Source: Archegozetes longisetosus
Lineage: Eukaryota > Arthropoda > Arachnida > Sarcoptiformes > Trhypochthoniidae
Direction of reading: 5' to 3'
NCBI GenBank assembly: GCA_018873245.2
Contig: JAEMBT020000005.1
Coordinates: 1,748,001-1,812,000, forward strand
DNA length: 64,000 nt
Shown here: positions 1 to 11,471 of the stretch, one piece after another
How positions within the stretch are numbered: position 1 is the first letter of the stretch
Layout: each line of letters opens with the position of its first letter
Translations under genes and position numbers: made by a program
Notes under the pieces: generated by a model
The model's database searches: none
The model's input: the letters and a program-made list of their open reading frames with translations, nothing else
Told to the model about the DNA's origin: nothing

Positions 1-758
1 ACACCAATTAATTGATTCACTTTTAGCTTTGGCTTGAATTCAAACTTTCGAAAACTACCTAAACTTTATTGAATTGACTGCTTTTTTTGTTTTGATCAAA
101 GTTATGCATTCAAATTATGCAATTTACTATTGATTTAATTTTGAATTATCAACAATTATTTTGATGTTTTTTAGTTTTGTTCAATAATAGAAAGTTAAAA
201 AAAATAGAAGTAGTAAATGTAATAATTTACCAGCAGTAAATCAAGTTTGTCTTTATACTTGCATAATTTTCTGTTCCTATAAATCTCATACTAGAGTCTG
301 ACTGTAGTCGTGATAACATTATACTGCAATACAAGAGATTAGAATTCACTATGAATACACACTAATTCGAACACATGTGCACTGAATGTACTGCAAAATT
401 CAAAACACTTGGCGCTCACTATATTCATAGTTGAAATATGAGCTACAGTGCAAACTATTGGTCACTTTGATACCGTATTTTTCATTAGTTGTCTAAATAA
501 CTATTACACTAAATTGTATGATTTGATCTATAAGCAAAATCACATCTTTTAATTGATTATTAGTCACTAATAAATCAAAATTACTTAACCAGTTTTACTC
601 AAGTTAAACTTCATTTTCCAAACGTCAATAACATTTGCGTCAATTTTACATCAAATATTCATTTCAAATCTTTATCAGTTCAATAAATAATCATTAATAT
701 TTAATTCAATTGATTTGTGATTCAAAGCCCTGAACATATCAATGAATAATAGAAAATA
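1..758. other. AT-rich 5' flank, no gene seen
   Basis: No open frame of note and no protein similarity can be seen here. The stretch presumably holds the promoter and 5' UTR of the co-chaperone gene that starts at 759, but no convincing TATA box or other core promoter element stands out. Confidence 0.5.
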
Positions 759-2012
759 ATGGAATCAAATGCAAACGATAGCGAAACGAGTGGCTTAACA
801 GACGAAGACATTGAATATGAAATTCCAAACGAACACATATTGCGGCCGATCAGAACTTCCAATACTAATGGAATCACTCATGAGTTATTATCAATTATTT
901 TTGTTAGTTTTGTTCCTATTTCTATTCAATAATTGATTTATGTATTGATTAGCCAACTACTGAGCACAGGATTCGAGTTCGAAACCAGTGAAGAACAAAC
1001 TGAAGACAGTGAGAACAATACTTATTGGACTAGGGATGAGATCATGAAACATTTGGACAAAAATCCGAGACCTGATGAAGAAATTTGTGAACAAAGTGAT
1101 TGTTACGATGAACGCATAAAAAATATGGATGAAATACTACCAAATGGTGTTTATAAGAGGATAATTCGTTGCGGTTCCGGAGATGTGATCAGTGAAAACA
1201 GCGCTGTCTTATATAACTTGAACGCCTTTCTTGAAGGGCAGGACGAGCCGTTTGACTCAACATGGCTTAGAGGAAAACCATATCTGCATAGACTTAATTA
1301 CGATACAGTACTCGAGGGCTTATGTAGAGGTTTGCTCACTATGAGAACAGGTGAAAGATCTGAACTGATAGTTCGTCCCGAATTTGCCTATCTCGAAATG
1401 GGTTGTCCCCCAAGAGTTCCACCAAACGCTACTGTTCTCTATATCGTTGAAGTGATCAAAGTGTTTGAAGAGGGAACTCTCGCACACTTCGAGACATTAC
1501 CCATTGAAGATCGCGATAAAGTCCCCTTCCAACAGATCATTCAATTATGCGACACCGAAAGGATTAGTGGAAACAGTTATTTCGTTCAGAAACGATACAA
1601 AGAGTCAGCCTTCAGGTTCAGGAGAGCTATTCGTTGTTTAGAACAGTTGACTTACAAATCGGCTGATGACGACAAGCAAAGTAAGGAGTTGTTACTTAAG
1701 TTGTACGTCAATATTGCCAACACTTATAATAAACTTCAGAAGCCATTGATAGCAATGTCTAATTGCAAGCGAGCGCTTGAGATAGAGCCAAACAATGTGA
1801 AGGCATTATATCAGTACGGATTGGCCAAAATGTGTAACGGAGACTACGATCAGTCCTATCGGTTTCTCAAAAAGGCTAATGATCTCAAACCTAATAATAA
1901 AGATATAATGGACGCACTCCTCAAACTGGATCAAAGAATGAAAAGTGATAGACTGATTGAAGAGGAGATGTATCGCCGGATGGGATCTGCTTTTGTCAAT
2001 AAGAATATATAA
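759..2012 (+). CDS. FKBP6: FKBP6/shutdown-like TPR co-chaperone (inactive peptidyl-prolyl isomerase)
   Basis: An FKBP-type domain followed by a TPR region, as in vertebrate FKBP6 and fly Shutdown, which are Hsp90 co-chaperones needed for loading piRNAs in the germline. The FKBP domain contains PFDS, then MRTGERSELIVRPEFAY, GCPPRVPPNATVLY and VEVIKVFE, aligning closely with human FKBP6. The tryptophan at the floor of the FKBP12 active site is replaced by leucine (VLEGLCRGL), so isomerase activity is unlikely. TPR-like helices follow (YKESAFRFRRAIRCLEQ, then PLIAMSNCKRALEIEPNNVKALYQYGLA). No good ATG lies in the main frame. The ATG at 759 gives an acidic N-terminus, and splicing 883 to 953 (GT at 884, AG at 951-952, 69 nt) keeps frame and yields about 394 aa. 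The GTTATT donor is weak; the better-looking GTTAGT at 903 does not keep frame with this acceptor. The family is clear; the first exon is inferred. Confidence 0.85.
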
Positions 2013-3031
2013 ATCATCTTGAACTTTCGGCTGTTGCATCTGCATTCTTTTATATATTAATCTACTTTGATTCTCATTAGCTTGTATTGCAATACTCAAG
2101 TTAGTTTTATTTTGGATATCTTCTTGAAGAAAACCTATCTGAATCATTATCTTCCATAAAATTTAGTTCTTTTGTAATCTGTATTTTTGTATAAGCATTT
2201 CTACCCTATTAATGTACTATTGAAATATTTTGATTTTCACTTATGTAAAAAATACTATTATGGCAATTTTATTTAGAATAAACACGACTTGATTGCTATA
2301 AAAATGCATAAATGTTATCTTTAAAAACCAAAATTAAGTTTTAATTGTCAGTAAATCTGTGATAGTTGTGAATTTTTCAAAAAAAACGTTCGGTGCTCAA
2401 ACGATTGCAAGCTTCACACTATTTATATCTGACTTAGAAAATCACAACAGTTTCAGATTAATACAAAACTTAAAGTTGGTCTCAAATGTTCAAAATATTT
2501 TTCTAAAAGAGAGCTCAAATTAAGGATGAAATGATTTTATTACTAAATTGGAGTAGTCATCATGAGTCTAATGGTAAAATTAGTGTTAACTAGACTTTGA
2601 AAGTGAAAAGTTTTTCGATATTGAATAGTATCGCAAAATGTACTCAACAATCGAATTGAGAAAAATGAAACGAATGGCGAATAAGTGCAGATTTGAATGC
2701 ATTGGAAAAGAGAGCACACACAGAAATGGCATTCATTCGTATTATAACTCATTGCAATATATAAACTCTTATATCATTGAATTGATCACTCATTTTCAAT
2801 TTGGTTTCAATTATATTAGTCTATACATCGATAATGATTATGTCAAACCTATTTGTCAGGTATTTAACTATCACATCCATACTTCTGTTCAATTATTTTG
2901 AAAATATTTTCACATTTGTGTTCATCTTTACCTTTAGTCATGTTTTGATCGTATAATTGTTTTTATGTGCTTTTTATCTGAATTAATGCATTTGATTGAA
3001 TCATTTATTAATTTGATTGTGTACTACAGGC
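2013..3031. other. 3' UTR of the co-chaperone gene and 5' region of INO80
   Basis: Short open frames on both strands here look like chance. An AATAAA lies at 2277-2282, 265 nt after the co-chaperone stop. A tract ending TACTACAG at 3028-3029 looks like the acceptor of a 5' UTR intron just before the INO80 start codon. Confidence 0.5.
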
Positions 3032-6000
3032 ATGGATAGTATTGCGACTACTTCTAAAGCCTCCCTAAACCAGTCATTAATTGGTAATCACAACAATATT
3101 AGCAGTAATAATAATAGAGGGAATCAAGTATTGGCCAAACCTCTTTATTTGCAAAGGCTTGAAAAAGCTCTTCGTTTGGATAACTTATTACATCAGGTGG
3201 AAACTACTCTTAATGACAAAAGGTTTGCTATTCTCTCTTCGTTTCTTGTTTTCCATCTAATATATCATTACTTCTATCAACAGTTTGGACGAACAGTTGA
3301 ACACAAATATATCTAAACAACAATTAAAAGCAGTCAAAACACGAGTTTATAACTTGAGTAAAGTTAAGAAGAATAAAAAGTGGTTGAAAAATATTTTACT
3401 AGATAAAAGTGATTCATCTGATAGCGAACTTGAAAGTGAAGCGGCATCTGAAGAATGCGTTCATGACATGATTCGGTTCCACAATTTGCAGAAAAAGGCT
3501 AAACGAGAGTTCGAAAGCGATCCTCAGCTGAGACAATATCAGAACTATAGCTCAAGTTTGTTATCGAATCAGAGTCAACAGGTCTCACTTCTAGCCTCAA
3601 ATAAAACCCCAACTAAAAAAGTTGCTAAACCTTCAAATAAGTCCAAAAAGAAAGACATTCAGACATCTGTTGTTAATGATCCACCAGTTGTACTTTCGAG
3701 TAGTGATGTTGGTACAAGCGATATTAAAGTTGAGACTTCTTCTACCGAAAAGTCTGCCAAAATTGATAAGATTCATGATGAAATCCCATATGACGCACAA
3801 CTGCCCGACAAAATCCTACAAACAGAGTGCCCAAACTCATCATATATTGAACCTTCTGGTGGTTCCACTTACAGCTTGAACGATACGGTCAACAATCAAT
3901 TACCCGACGATATATTCGATACTGAAGAGTCGAGCGGTTCAGTTCTGTCTCAACCCTTATCACAACCAACGCCAACACATTCAGTGACCAACTTTTCAAT
4001 TGCCAAATGTGCGACCGCTCCCACGACTCCTACATCTTTGAGTCCATCTTCTTCTCCAATAATTCCAGTCAAATCGAAGAGATCAGCAAAGAAAAAGGCG
4101 AACTCGACAGCAAGTCAAGAAGCGATTATGACATTAAAACGAAAGAGGCTGTGGGTAGCGATCGCTAGGAAGGAGATACCGAGAACACAGAAGCAAAGAC
4201 TTGCAGCTAAAAAAGACATGATTAATAACGCCAAAAGGATGGCAAATTGGTGTCAGAGGGAGAAACGAAAGTTAACTCTGGCCCATCAAAAACAATTTTG
4301 TCGTGATCAATATAGTCGAGCGCGAAGATTAACTAAAGAGATGATACTTTATTGGAAAAGATTTGATAAAGTGGAAAAAGATTACAGGAAGAGGGCTGAA
4401 AAAGAAGCTCAGGAACAGCTTAAGATCGATATTGAGCTCTTAGAAGCCAAAAGGCAACAAAGAAAGTTGAACTTTTTGATAACACAAACAGAACTATACG
4501 CTCATTTTATGAGTCGCAAGTTATCCAACTTATCTAATCCTGAGTCAGAAGCCCAACAAAATGCCATATTGAAACAGCTGGAAGAAGAAAATCCTATGGT
4601 TTTGTCCAGTGGTGTTGAAGATGACTTCAACGCTGAGGTCAAGAAACAAGAGGCCTTACGAAATGCTGACACCGCATTCAAAACACATCAACAACAGAAA
4701 TCTTCATTTGATGAGGACATGTTGACAGACACTCGATCGAATGAAATGAATTTATCCGAGACTTCATTATCGGAAGATAGCGAATTGTCACAACCGAAGA
4801 TTTTTGAAGGAATCCTAAAAACTTATCAATTGAAAGGAATGAATTGGTTATACAATCTCTACGATAAAGGCATTAATGGCATATTAGCTGATGAAATGGG
4901 TTTAGGAAAGACAGTACAAACGATCTCATTTTTGGCCACTTTAGCCGAACGTTTAGGTGTTTGGGGTCCTTTTCTCATAATAGCTCCTTCTTCAACGTTA
5001 CATAATTGGCAGCAAGAGCTGACTAGATTTGTACCCAAATTCAAAGTCTTACCCTATTGGGGAAACCCAAACGACAGAAAAGTACTGAGGAAGTTCTGGA
5101 ATCAAAAATATCTACATCGAGAAGAAGCGTCTTTTCATGTCTTGGTAACAAGTTATCAACTGGTTGTACAAGATGTCAAATACTTTCAACGTATAAAGTG
5201 GATGTATATGGTATTGGACGAGGCACAGGCCATTAAAAGCACTTCCAGTGTTAGATGGAAAATATTACTCGCTTTTCAGTGTAGAAATCGATTGCTTTTG
5301 ACTGGAACTCCTATTCAGAATACAATGGCAGAGCTTTGGGCTCTTTTGCATTTCATAATGCCTACAATGTTTGACTCTCACGAAGAGTTCAATGAATGGT
5401 TCTCTAAGGACATTGAGAGTCACGCGGAGAACAAGACCACAATCGATGAAAAGCATTTATCACGTTTACATATGATTTTGAAGCCTTTTATGCTGCGTCG
5501 CATCAAAAAAGATGTTGAAAACGAGTTATCGGATAAGATTGAGATAAAACTATATTGTGGGCTAACTAGTCGTCAACTTCTGTTGTATAAAGCATTGAAG
5601 AATAAGATATCAATTGAGGATTTGATGGCATCTTCAAGTTCATCGTCATCTGCACAATCAGCGACATCGAGTCTTATGAATCTAGTTATGCAATTTCGCA
5701 AAGTTTGCAATCACCCTAATCTATTCGAACGAAGAGATGTTCGTTCACCTTATTTTATGCATTTGGACACTTATACTCTTCCACGTCTTATCTTCGAGTC
5801 TGGTCTGTGCAATGACTACTTTGAATTTGATCCATCAAAATACAATCTGATTCATAAAAATTTGAATATTTTTAATTGTGATTATATTTTTAGTTCTTTA
5901 TTTAAAAATAATGACTTATTCAAGTGTTTATCGTTCACGCGATTTATCAATTTGTCTCCTAATCAATTGAATCAATTATTTTACGGAAATTTATTAGTCA

Positions 6001-8195
6001 TTTGGAAATATATTTTAGAAGAACTAACTTTTAGATTGAAAATGTTTTACCACAATTTATGGCACCTCGACGACGATACTTTCGACTCATCCGAACCGCT
6101 TTTAGTTCCTTTAAAGACTACTTTATTAATTAGCAATAAGTCAAGTTGTGTTGACTCGAGTGGATTATGGAGTGAATTATTGTTTACTTGGTCTCAAACT
6201 AATGCCTTCAGCTACAATTATACGTTTACCAGACATACTCTTCATTACAGATCGGAATCTGCAGAACACAGAGAAATGAGACTCCGAAAGTTTAATCACA
6301 TTAATTCAGTCAATGACGAATCGAGCAACAATGATAACGACCCACAAAAATTGTCAACACCTTCCTCTAGATTTCGCGAAGTTGTACATAAGGCTCGTTC
6401 TCCTCGTGTTTATGATTGCGAACCAACACTCATTCCTTCATTCTTGTTTATACTTATAAATGGAACAAACGGACTGAGAGTTAGTGGAGCTCCAAGAGAT
6501 CTATTTTGTAGAAGTGAGCGAGCAATGCGTTCCTACAGTCTTCAAAAACTTGGAGGAAGTCATCAAATCAAAAATCTTATAACTCATGGAGATATTGATA
6601 ACCTTGAACTACACGCACATCATATTCTTGAGTCACAAAAGAAGAGATTCTTCCCATCGCCTTTGAGGGGTATTCTTGGCTGCAAACAAATGAACGGATG
6701 GTCTTCGATAGTAATCCCAGACAAAGAGACTTTGGTCACAGATTCTGGAAAATTAAAAGCTTTGGATTCTTTGTTGAATAGACTGAAAAGTGAAGGCCAC
6801 AGAGTGCTGATATATTCACAAATGACACGAATGATCGATCTATTGGAAGAGTATATGTGGCACAGAAAACATACATATATGAGACTCGATGGATCCTCAA
6901 AAATCTCTGATCGTAGAGATATGGTGGCAGACTTTCAGACGAGATCGGATATTTTTGTATTCTTGTTGAGCACAAGAGCTGGTGGTTTAGGAATTAATTT
7001 GACAGCAGCTGACACTGTCATTTTTTATGACAGTGACTGGAATCCGACTGTTGACCAGCAGGCTATGGATCGCGCTCACAGATTGGGCCAAACGAAACAA
7101 GTGACTGTTTATCGACTTGTCTGTAAGGGAACTATTGAAGAGAGAATATTACAACGAGCTAAAGAAAAGTCTGAAATACAGCGTATGGTTATTAGTGGAG
7201 GCACTTTCAGACCTGACACCTTAAAGCCCACAGAAGTTGTGTCACTTTTACTCGATGATGAAGAACTTGAAAGAAGGTTTCACCAAAAGCAAGAAGAGAA
7301 AAAGCTACAAATCGAGGAGAGCGGTGGAACTCCTTTGAAGTCAGTTAAAAGAAAACCTAAGAAGGAATCAGAACAACCAAAAGTATGCTCCCTTTCCAAC
7401 TATGACTGTTATTCCATTTTTGAAACTTTGACTTTTTGTTCCTTAGCGTAAATATTGTCGAAAAAACTTGAAAACGATTTGGCTCCTCTGAGTAACGAGA
7501 TGTCTGGACTAAATCAAGATAATGATCATGATAATGATTCGTTTCCTGCGAGTCCTAACAGTGAAGTGAGTTTTAAAGTTTCCACTTTTACTAAATTCAT
7601 ATTTTTTAATTTTGATAATTATGTTTTATTTTGATAGCAATCATTCAAATCTCTAACAATCATTCATGAAGACGAAAGTAATGAAGGAAATTTGATAGTT
7701 GATGATGGAAGTAGTCCTACACCTTCGAGAGCGTCATCAACACCTGATCTTCACAGTCCATCGACTTCTACTATCAAAAGAGGGACGGGAAGGGGTAGAG
7801 GCAGACCAAGAGGATCAAGAGCTCGCGGACCTATTGCTAGTAGAGGTCGAGGTTCTGTCTCCACATCTGCAGCATTGGCTGCGGCCGAGTTGGCGGGCGC
7901 TCAGGCCGGCAAAAGTGCTGCTTTAGCCGCTTATCCTTTTCTTGGTAGCGCATTGAGTGGAACTGATGTACACAACGAAAGTGTTACAACCATATCTCCT
8001 CGAAGGGGAAGAGGTAGGGGTCGGTCCAAAGTTGGTTTAGTTGTCAAGCACGGAGACAGAATTGCCTCAGTCTCGCCAAATATGAGTACAACTTCTTCAC
8101 CACAAGCACTCATTGGTTCAGGTATTACAGAATCACAAACGTCGCAGCAAAACGCATCCTCTCATGGATTCGGATTTTATGTACAACAAGATTAA
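3032..8195 (+). CDS. INO80: INO80 chromatin-remodelling ATPase
   Basis: Catalytic subunit of the INO80 complex, which slides nucleosomes and exchanges H2A.Z in the nucleus. Coding exons: 3032-3222, 3284-7382, a third exon ending 7565, and 7638-8195. The N-terminus has LAKPLYLQRLEKALRLD and NLSKVKKNKKWLKNILL, both near-identical to human INO80. The DBINO domain follows (RKRLWVAIARKE to WCQREKRK). The helicase has Walker A GLGKT (K about residue 606), DEAQ (about 709), TGTPIQNT, and lobe 2 with RVLIYSQMTRMIDLLEEYM, RAGGLGINLTAADTV and DQQAMDRAHRLGQ. A long insert of about 300 residues separates the lobes, the mark of split INO80/SWR1 ATPases. The last exon is Gly/Arg/Ala-rich, like the human tail. 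Exons 1-2 join perfectly in phase. The start of exon 3 is a problem: the strong acceptor at 7446 gives a stop in every frame, while AG at 7498-7499 keeps frame (about 1637 aa). See findings. Confidence 0.95.
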
Positions 8196-8846
8196 CAATT
8201 AGTGCCTCTGTTAATGAATCGATTTTTGAGGAATTAATGATCGAAATGCAAACAAGTTTCGATTCTACCGGTGTTTGTGACGAAATTTATATATTGCTAT
8301 CTAATATCAAATTGAAGTATATATTAGGCTATTCTGTTTCAAATAATATAAATTTTTATATACATTTATCATGGATTTAAAAGTTAGAAATGTTCAATAT
8401 TTAATGTTGAAATAATGTTATGATTTATTTACAGTTAGAATAACTAAATGAAAATTTAAATGTAGTATAAATAATATCAAAATAAAAGACCAAATCATTT
8501 GTTGATAAACCTTAAACCCGTCTAAAACTTGATTTCAAATTTGAAAAGCCATAAAAAACAGCTATAAAACTGAAATTTTTTTAAACATTGAAAACTCATT
8601 CATCAGAATAATAATTAAGAACACCTGAACAGTGTTGTAAAAAATACTAAGATTTACATGAAATTGATCCACCTAACAATAAATAGATTGGTTCGATTTT
8701 TACTCCGTCTAAGTAAATAATCACTTGAAAATTATTTACAATAATAGCTTCAAACCTTACTCTAAACCGATTTCATATCAAGATTGAGTTTCATATTTTT
8801 AAAATAGAAAATAAAATGTTCACAATATTTTCACACAAGATTGCGA
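8196..8846. other. Convergent intergenic region between INO80 and HDAC3
   Basis: Very AT-rich 3' flank of two genes that point towards each other. A polyadenylation signal AATAAA for INO80 lies at 8481-8486, 286 nt after its stop. No coding signal was seen. Confidence 0.6.
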
Positions 8847-10136
8847 TCACTTTTCAGCTTCAGTTTGTTTGCTTTCATTTTCATCTTTTTTATTTTCTTC
8901 TCTATCATAGAACTCATTGGCTGATTCGCTTTCACTGAGAATAGTTGTATAATTAGTGTCATTAGGTTCGAACCAGTCTGGAGGAGTGTAATGCATTTGG
9001 ACAGAAGGAGCGTGTTGAATATTTCTCAAATTTTCATGCACGTACTTAACTATGTTTTCGAGATACGTTCTTGAATTTGCATTATGAGGATTATCATTAC
9101 TCCCTTTGTCACTAAGAAGTGTAAAATCAGGAGCAAAATATTCAAAATACTCCATATACGGTATTTCGTTACTAATGGTCTCTTCGACTAAGAGACTTGT
9201 CTCATAAGTCCAACAACGCGCCACATTTCTGAGAGTATAACCCCCACCTCCAAGTACTAAAAGTGGTAATTTAAGGTCCTTAACATACTTAACGCATTCA
9301 CCGTGACCTTTGAATGACAAGTTAAAGCATCCCAAACGGTCGCTTGCTAGGGAATCTGCTCCACATTGAAGAACGATTGCTGACGGTTGAAAACATTGTA
9401 TAACATCATTGATGACAGGCTTGAATACAAATGAATATGAAGTGTCATCGATGCCTTCTTTAAGTGGAACATTAACGCTGTAATTGCGTCCACTTTCAGA
9501 ACCGGTTTCATACATGTCTCCAGTGCCCGGAAAGAAATAATTTCCATATTTATGAAATGAAACGGTCATAACTCGATCAGTCAGATAGAAAGCTTCCTGG
9601 ACACCATCGCCGTGATGTATGTCTATATCAATGTAGAGAACTCTTGGGTGATGTTTCAATAGTTCTAAGATTGCAATCACTATATCATTGACATAACAAA
9701 AGCCACTCGCTTCGAACTTCTTTGCGTGATGTAGACCTCCAGACCAATTGATTGCTATATCGCAGCATTGGTTGTTGAGTTGGACTGCTCCCTGAAGACT
9801 GGCCCCGGTATACATTGAACAGAAGTCATAGAGACCTTCAAATACGGGACAATCGTCCCCAACGTTGAATTGAGATAGGCTTTTGGTGAATTCAGTCACA
9901 TTTGAAGGCGTGACCTGATGAAGAAATTGAATGTACTCTTCGGAGTGAAATCGACACATATCATGATAAGTCGCTCTGTAGGGCTTATAGACATTCATCT
10001 TCTTATACAAGCCATAATTCAAGACTAATGAATGTGTAACTGACAGTCGCTGAGGCTTCATTGGATGTCCAGGTCCATAATGGAAGTTGCCCACTTCGGG
10101 ATCATAAAAATATACGACTGACGGGTTTCCGCTCAT
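8847..10136 (-). CDS. HDAC3: Histone deacetylase 3 (class I, zinc-dependent)
   Basis: Zinc-dependent lysine deacetylase, the catalytic subunit of NCoR/SMRT corepressor complexes. 429 aa, the usual size, in a single uninterrupted exon. It is nearly collinear with human HDAC3 and not HDAC1/2: [20 protein letters not shown] at the start, [27 protein letters not shown], and a short acidic tail with NEFYD. Catalytic residues are present: the His136-His137 pair in GGLHHAKK, zinc ligands Asp172 and His174 in [11 protein letters not shown], the third ligand Asp in CGADSL, and the transition-state Tyr in LGGGGYT. The first ATG gives the natural N-terminus. It is convergent with INO80. The lack of introns could mean intron loss or an old retrocopy; the open frame and intact active site argue that it is functional. 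Confidence 0.98.
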   Translation of the reverse strand: MSGNPSVVYFYDPEVGNFHYGPGHPMKPQRLSVTHSLVLNYGLYKKMNVYKPYRATYHDMCRFHSEEYIQFLHQVTPSNVTEFTKSLSQFNVGDDCPVFEGLYDFCSMYTGASLQGAVQLNNQCCDIAINWSGGLHHAKKFEASGFCYVNDIVIAILELLKHHPRVLYIDIDIHHGDGVQEAFYLTDRVMTVSFHKYGNYFFPGTGDMYETGSESGRNYSVNVPLKEGIDDTSYSFVFKPVINDVIQCFQPSAIVLQCGADSLASDRLGCFNLSFKGHGECVKYVKDLKLPLLVLGGGGYTLRNVARCWTYETSLLVEETISNEIPYMEYFEYFAPDFTLLSDKGSNDNPHNANSRTYLENIVKYVHENLRNIQHAPSVQMHYTPPDWFEPNDTNYTTILSESESANEFYDREENKKDENESKQTEAEK

Positions 10137-10476
10137 CTCTTTCTTCAGTTTGACAGATTCAAGATATCAATTATGTTTGAACTTCTATTTCTTCTTAGGT
10201 TATAAAATATTCACTAAGTCAATAAGTGTAAATAAATTGATAAATAATTTTATTTTAAATTATATTCAACGACCCTTTGCTTCAATCATTAAAAGTCTTC
10301 GAAAAATTACTTATAAATTATATAAAACTGAATTAGCATTTGGTCAAACAAATAATTTGTCAAATTGTAGACAACTATCTATTGGTAAGTCTTTCTATGA
10401 CTTCATTGATATTCGGCTTTATGTGTAGCTTATATTAATAATGTTTTTCAAACAAGTGACGCTTACTATTAGTCCA
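10137..10476. other. HDAC3 upstream region
   Basis: Contains the presumed HDAC3 promoter and 5' UTR. A + strand open frame of about 92 codons ends near a good-looking donor (GTAAGT at 10391), but it lacks an ATG start and recognisable similarity and is strongly AT-biased, so I do not call it a gene. Confidence 0.4.
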
Positions 10477-10710
10477 TTATTTTGAATGTGAGTTTAGATG
10501 TCGCTCCAAACGGCTAATCCTAAGAGGTTTGTACGGCGTTTTCAGTGAATATCCGTTTCCGCCCATTACTTTCCTCCTCAAAAGTGAGACCATTTTAGTT
10601 GAATTGAGCACAAAGGAATCAATCATTTTATTCATATTATAAATTAATCGTCTATTTTCATATTTCAATTCGAACATATCTACAATTAATTGGGTGAGTA
10701 ATCCGTTCAT
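10477..10710 (-). CDS. Possible small protein of 77 aa, unknown function
   Basis: An ATG-initiated frame on the minus strand, not recognised. The middle (ENRRLIYNMNKMIDSF, then VLNSTKMVSLLRRKVMG) looks like an amphipathic or coiled-coil helix. The tail is basic (TPYKPLRISRLERHLN). Codon use resembles the nearby real genes more than the AT-rich flanks do. A TATATATA motif lies about 100 bp upstream on this strand (near 10808-10815), but that motif is nearly palindromic and could serve either strand. It lies 340 bp upstream of HDAC3 on the same strand, so it could instead be part of an HDAC3 leader. The frame has no interruption, but it is short enough to arise by chance. Confidence 0.35.
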   Translation of the reverse strand: MNGLLTQLIVDMFELKYENRRLIYNMNKMIDSFVLNSTKMVSLLRRKVMGGNGYSLKTPYKPLRISRLERHLNSHSK

Positions 10711-11471
10711 TGATGTACTAAATTAAAGAGGTTTTAATGTAATAATTAGTGAAAATAGAGAAAATTTAGCAAAGAAAGGATTTATGTCTAGTAGTGAAAT
10801 AACGCCTATATATAAAACGCCTTTTCTGTAACAAACGCCGCATTCATTTCTATATTTTTGTCCTTCAATTTTGTTTATGTGAATAAAACTATTCTATTAA
10901 TATAACAGAATAATGTATATAATTGTATGATCGCCTCATTTCACTATTTTTTGAACTCCATTTTCTAAAATGGTTATTTTGTCCTTTATGCCAAACAATT
11001 GCTTTGGAGTTAATTTGAATTGATAGCTATATTAAAACGAATAGATCTATCGATTTCAAGTTATTTATAGAGTATTGGTAACAAATAATTTGAACAACAA
11101 ATTATTGATTCAAATATTGAAGTGTAAGAACGACTAGAATTATTGATTAGATAATTGCAACACACTATTAGCTGAGCTCAAGTTTAATCAATAATTTGGT
11201 TCTAAAGATCGTAAAATTTGTGCCTTTAATCTATTTAGTTATCGCCTTCAAGTTAACATCAACTCAGAGTATCGATGATTAGTTAACCAATAATAGGGTT
11301 TATGATGAGTTATATCTTTCGGGTCTGAAAAATATTTTGAAGACACCGAAACCAACGTGTTCTGAAACCACTTGAACGTTGATAAAATTTTTATTTCTCT
11401 TGTTAGTTGAAAAGATTAAAATAGTGTTTACTTTATAAACAGATTGGGTTATTGTATGAATATTATCATAA
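10711..11471. other. Intergenic region and 5' region of the SR-protein gene
   Basis: No coding signal. A TATATATAAAA motif lies around 10807-10817. A tract ending TAAACAG at about 11442 resembles the acceptor of a 5' UTR intron shortly before the ATG at 11472. Confidence 0.4.

Noticed and set aside
7461..7467. Firm claim of programmed -1 frameshifting in INO80
   Set aside because: The heptamer is in the right register, but there is no clear downstream structure and two simpler explanations exist; kept as a finding, not as an annotation.
10150..10428. 92-codon plus-strand frame ending near a GTAAGT donor
   Set aside because: No ATG at its start, strongly AT-biased codons and no recognisable domain; the donor-like site alone is not enough.
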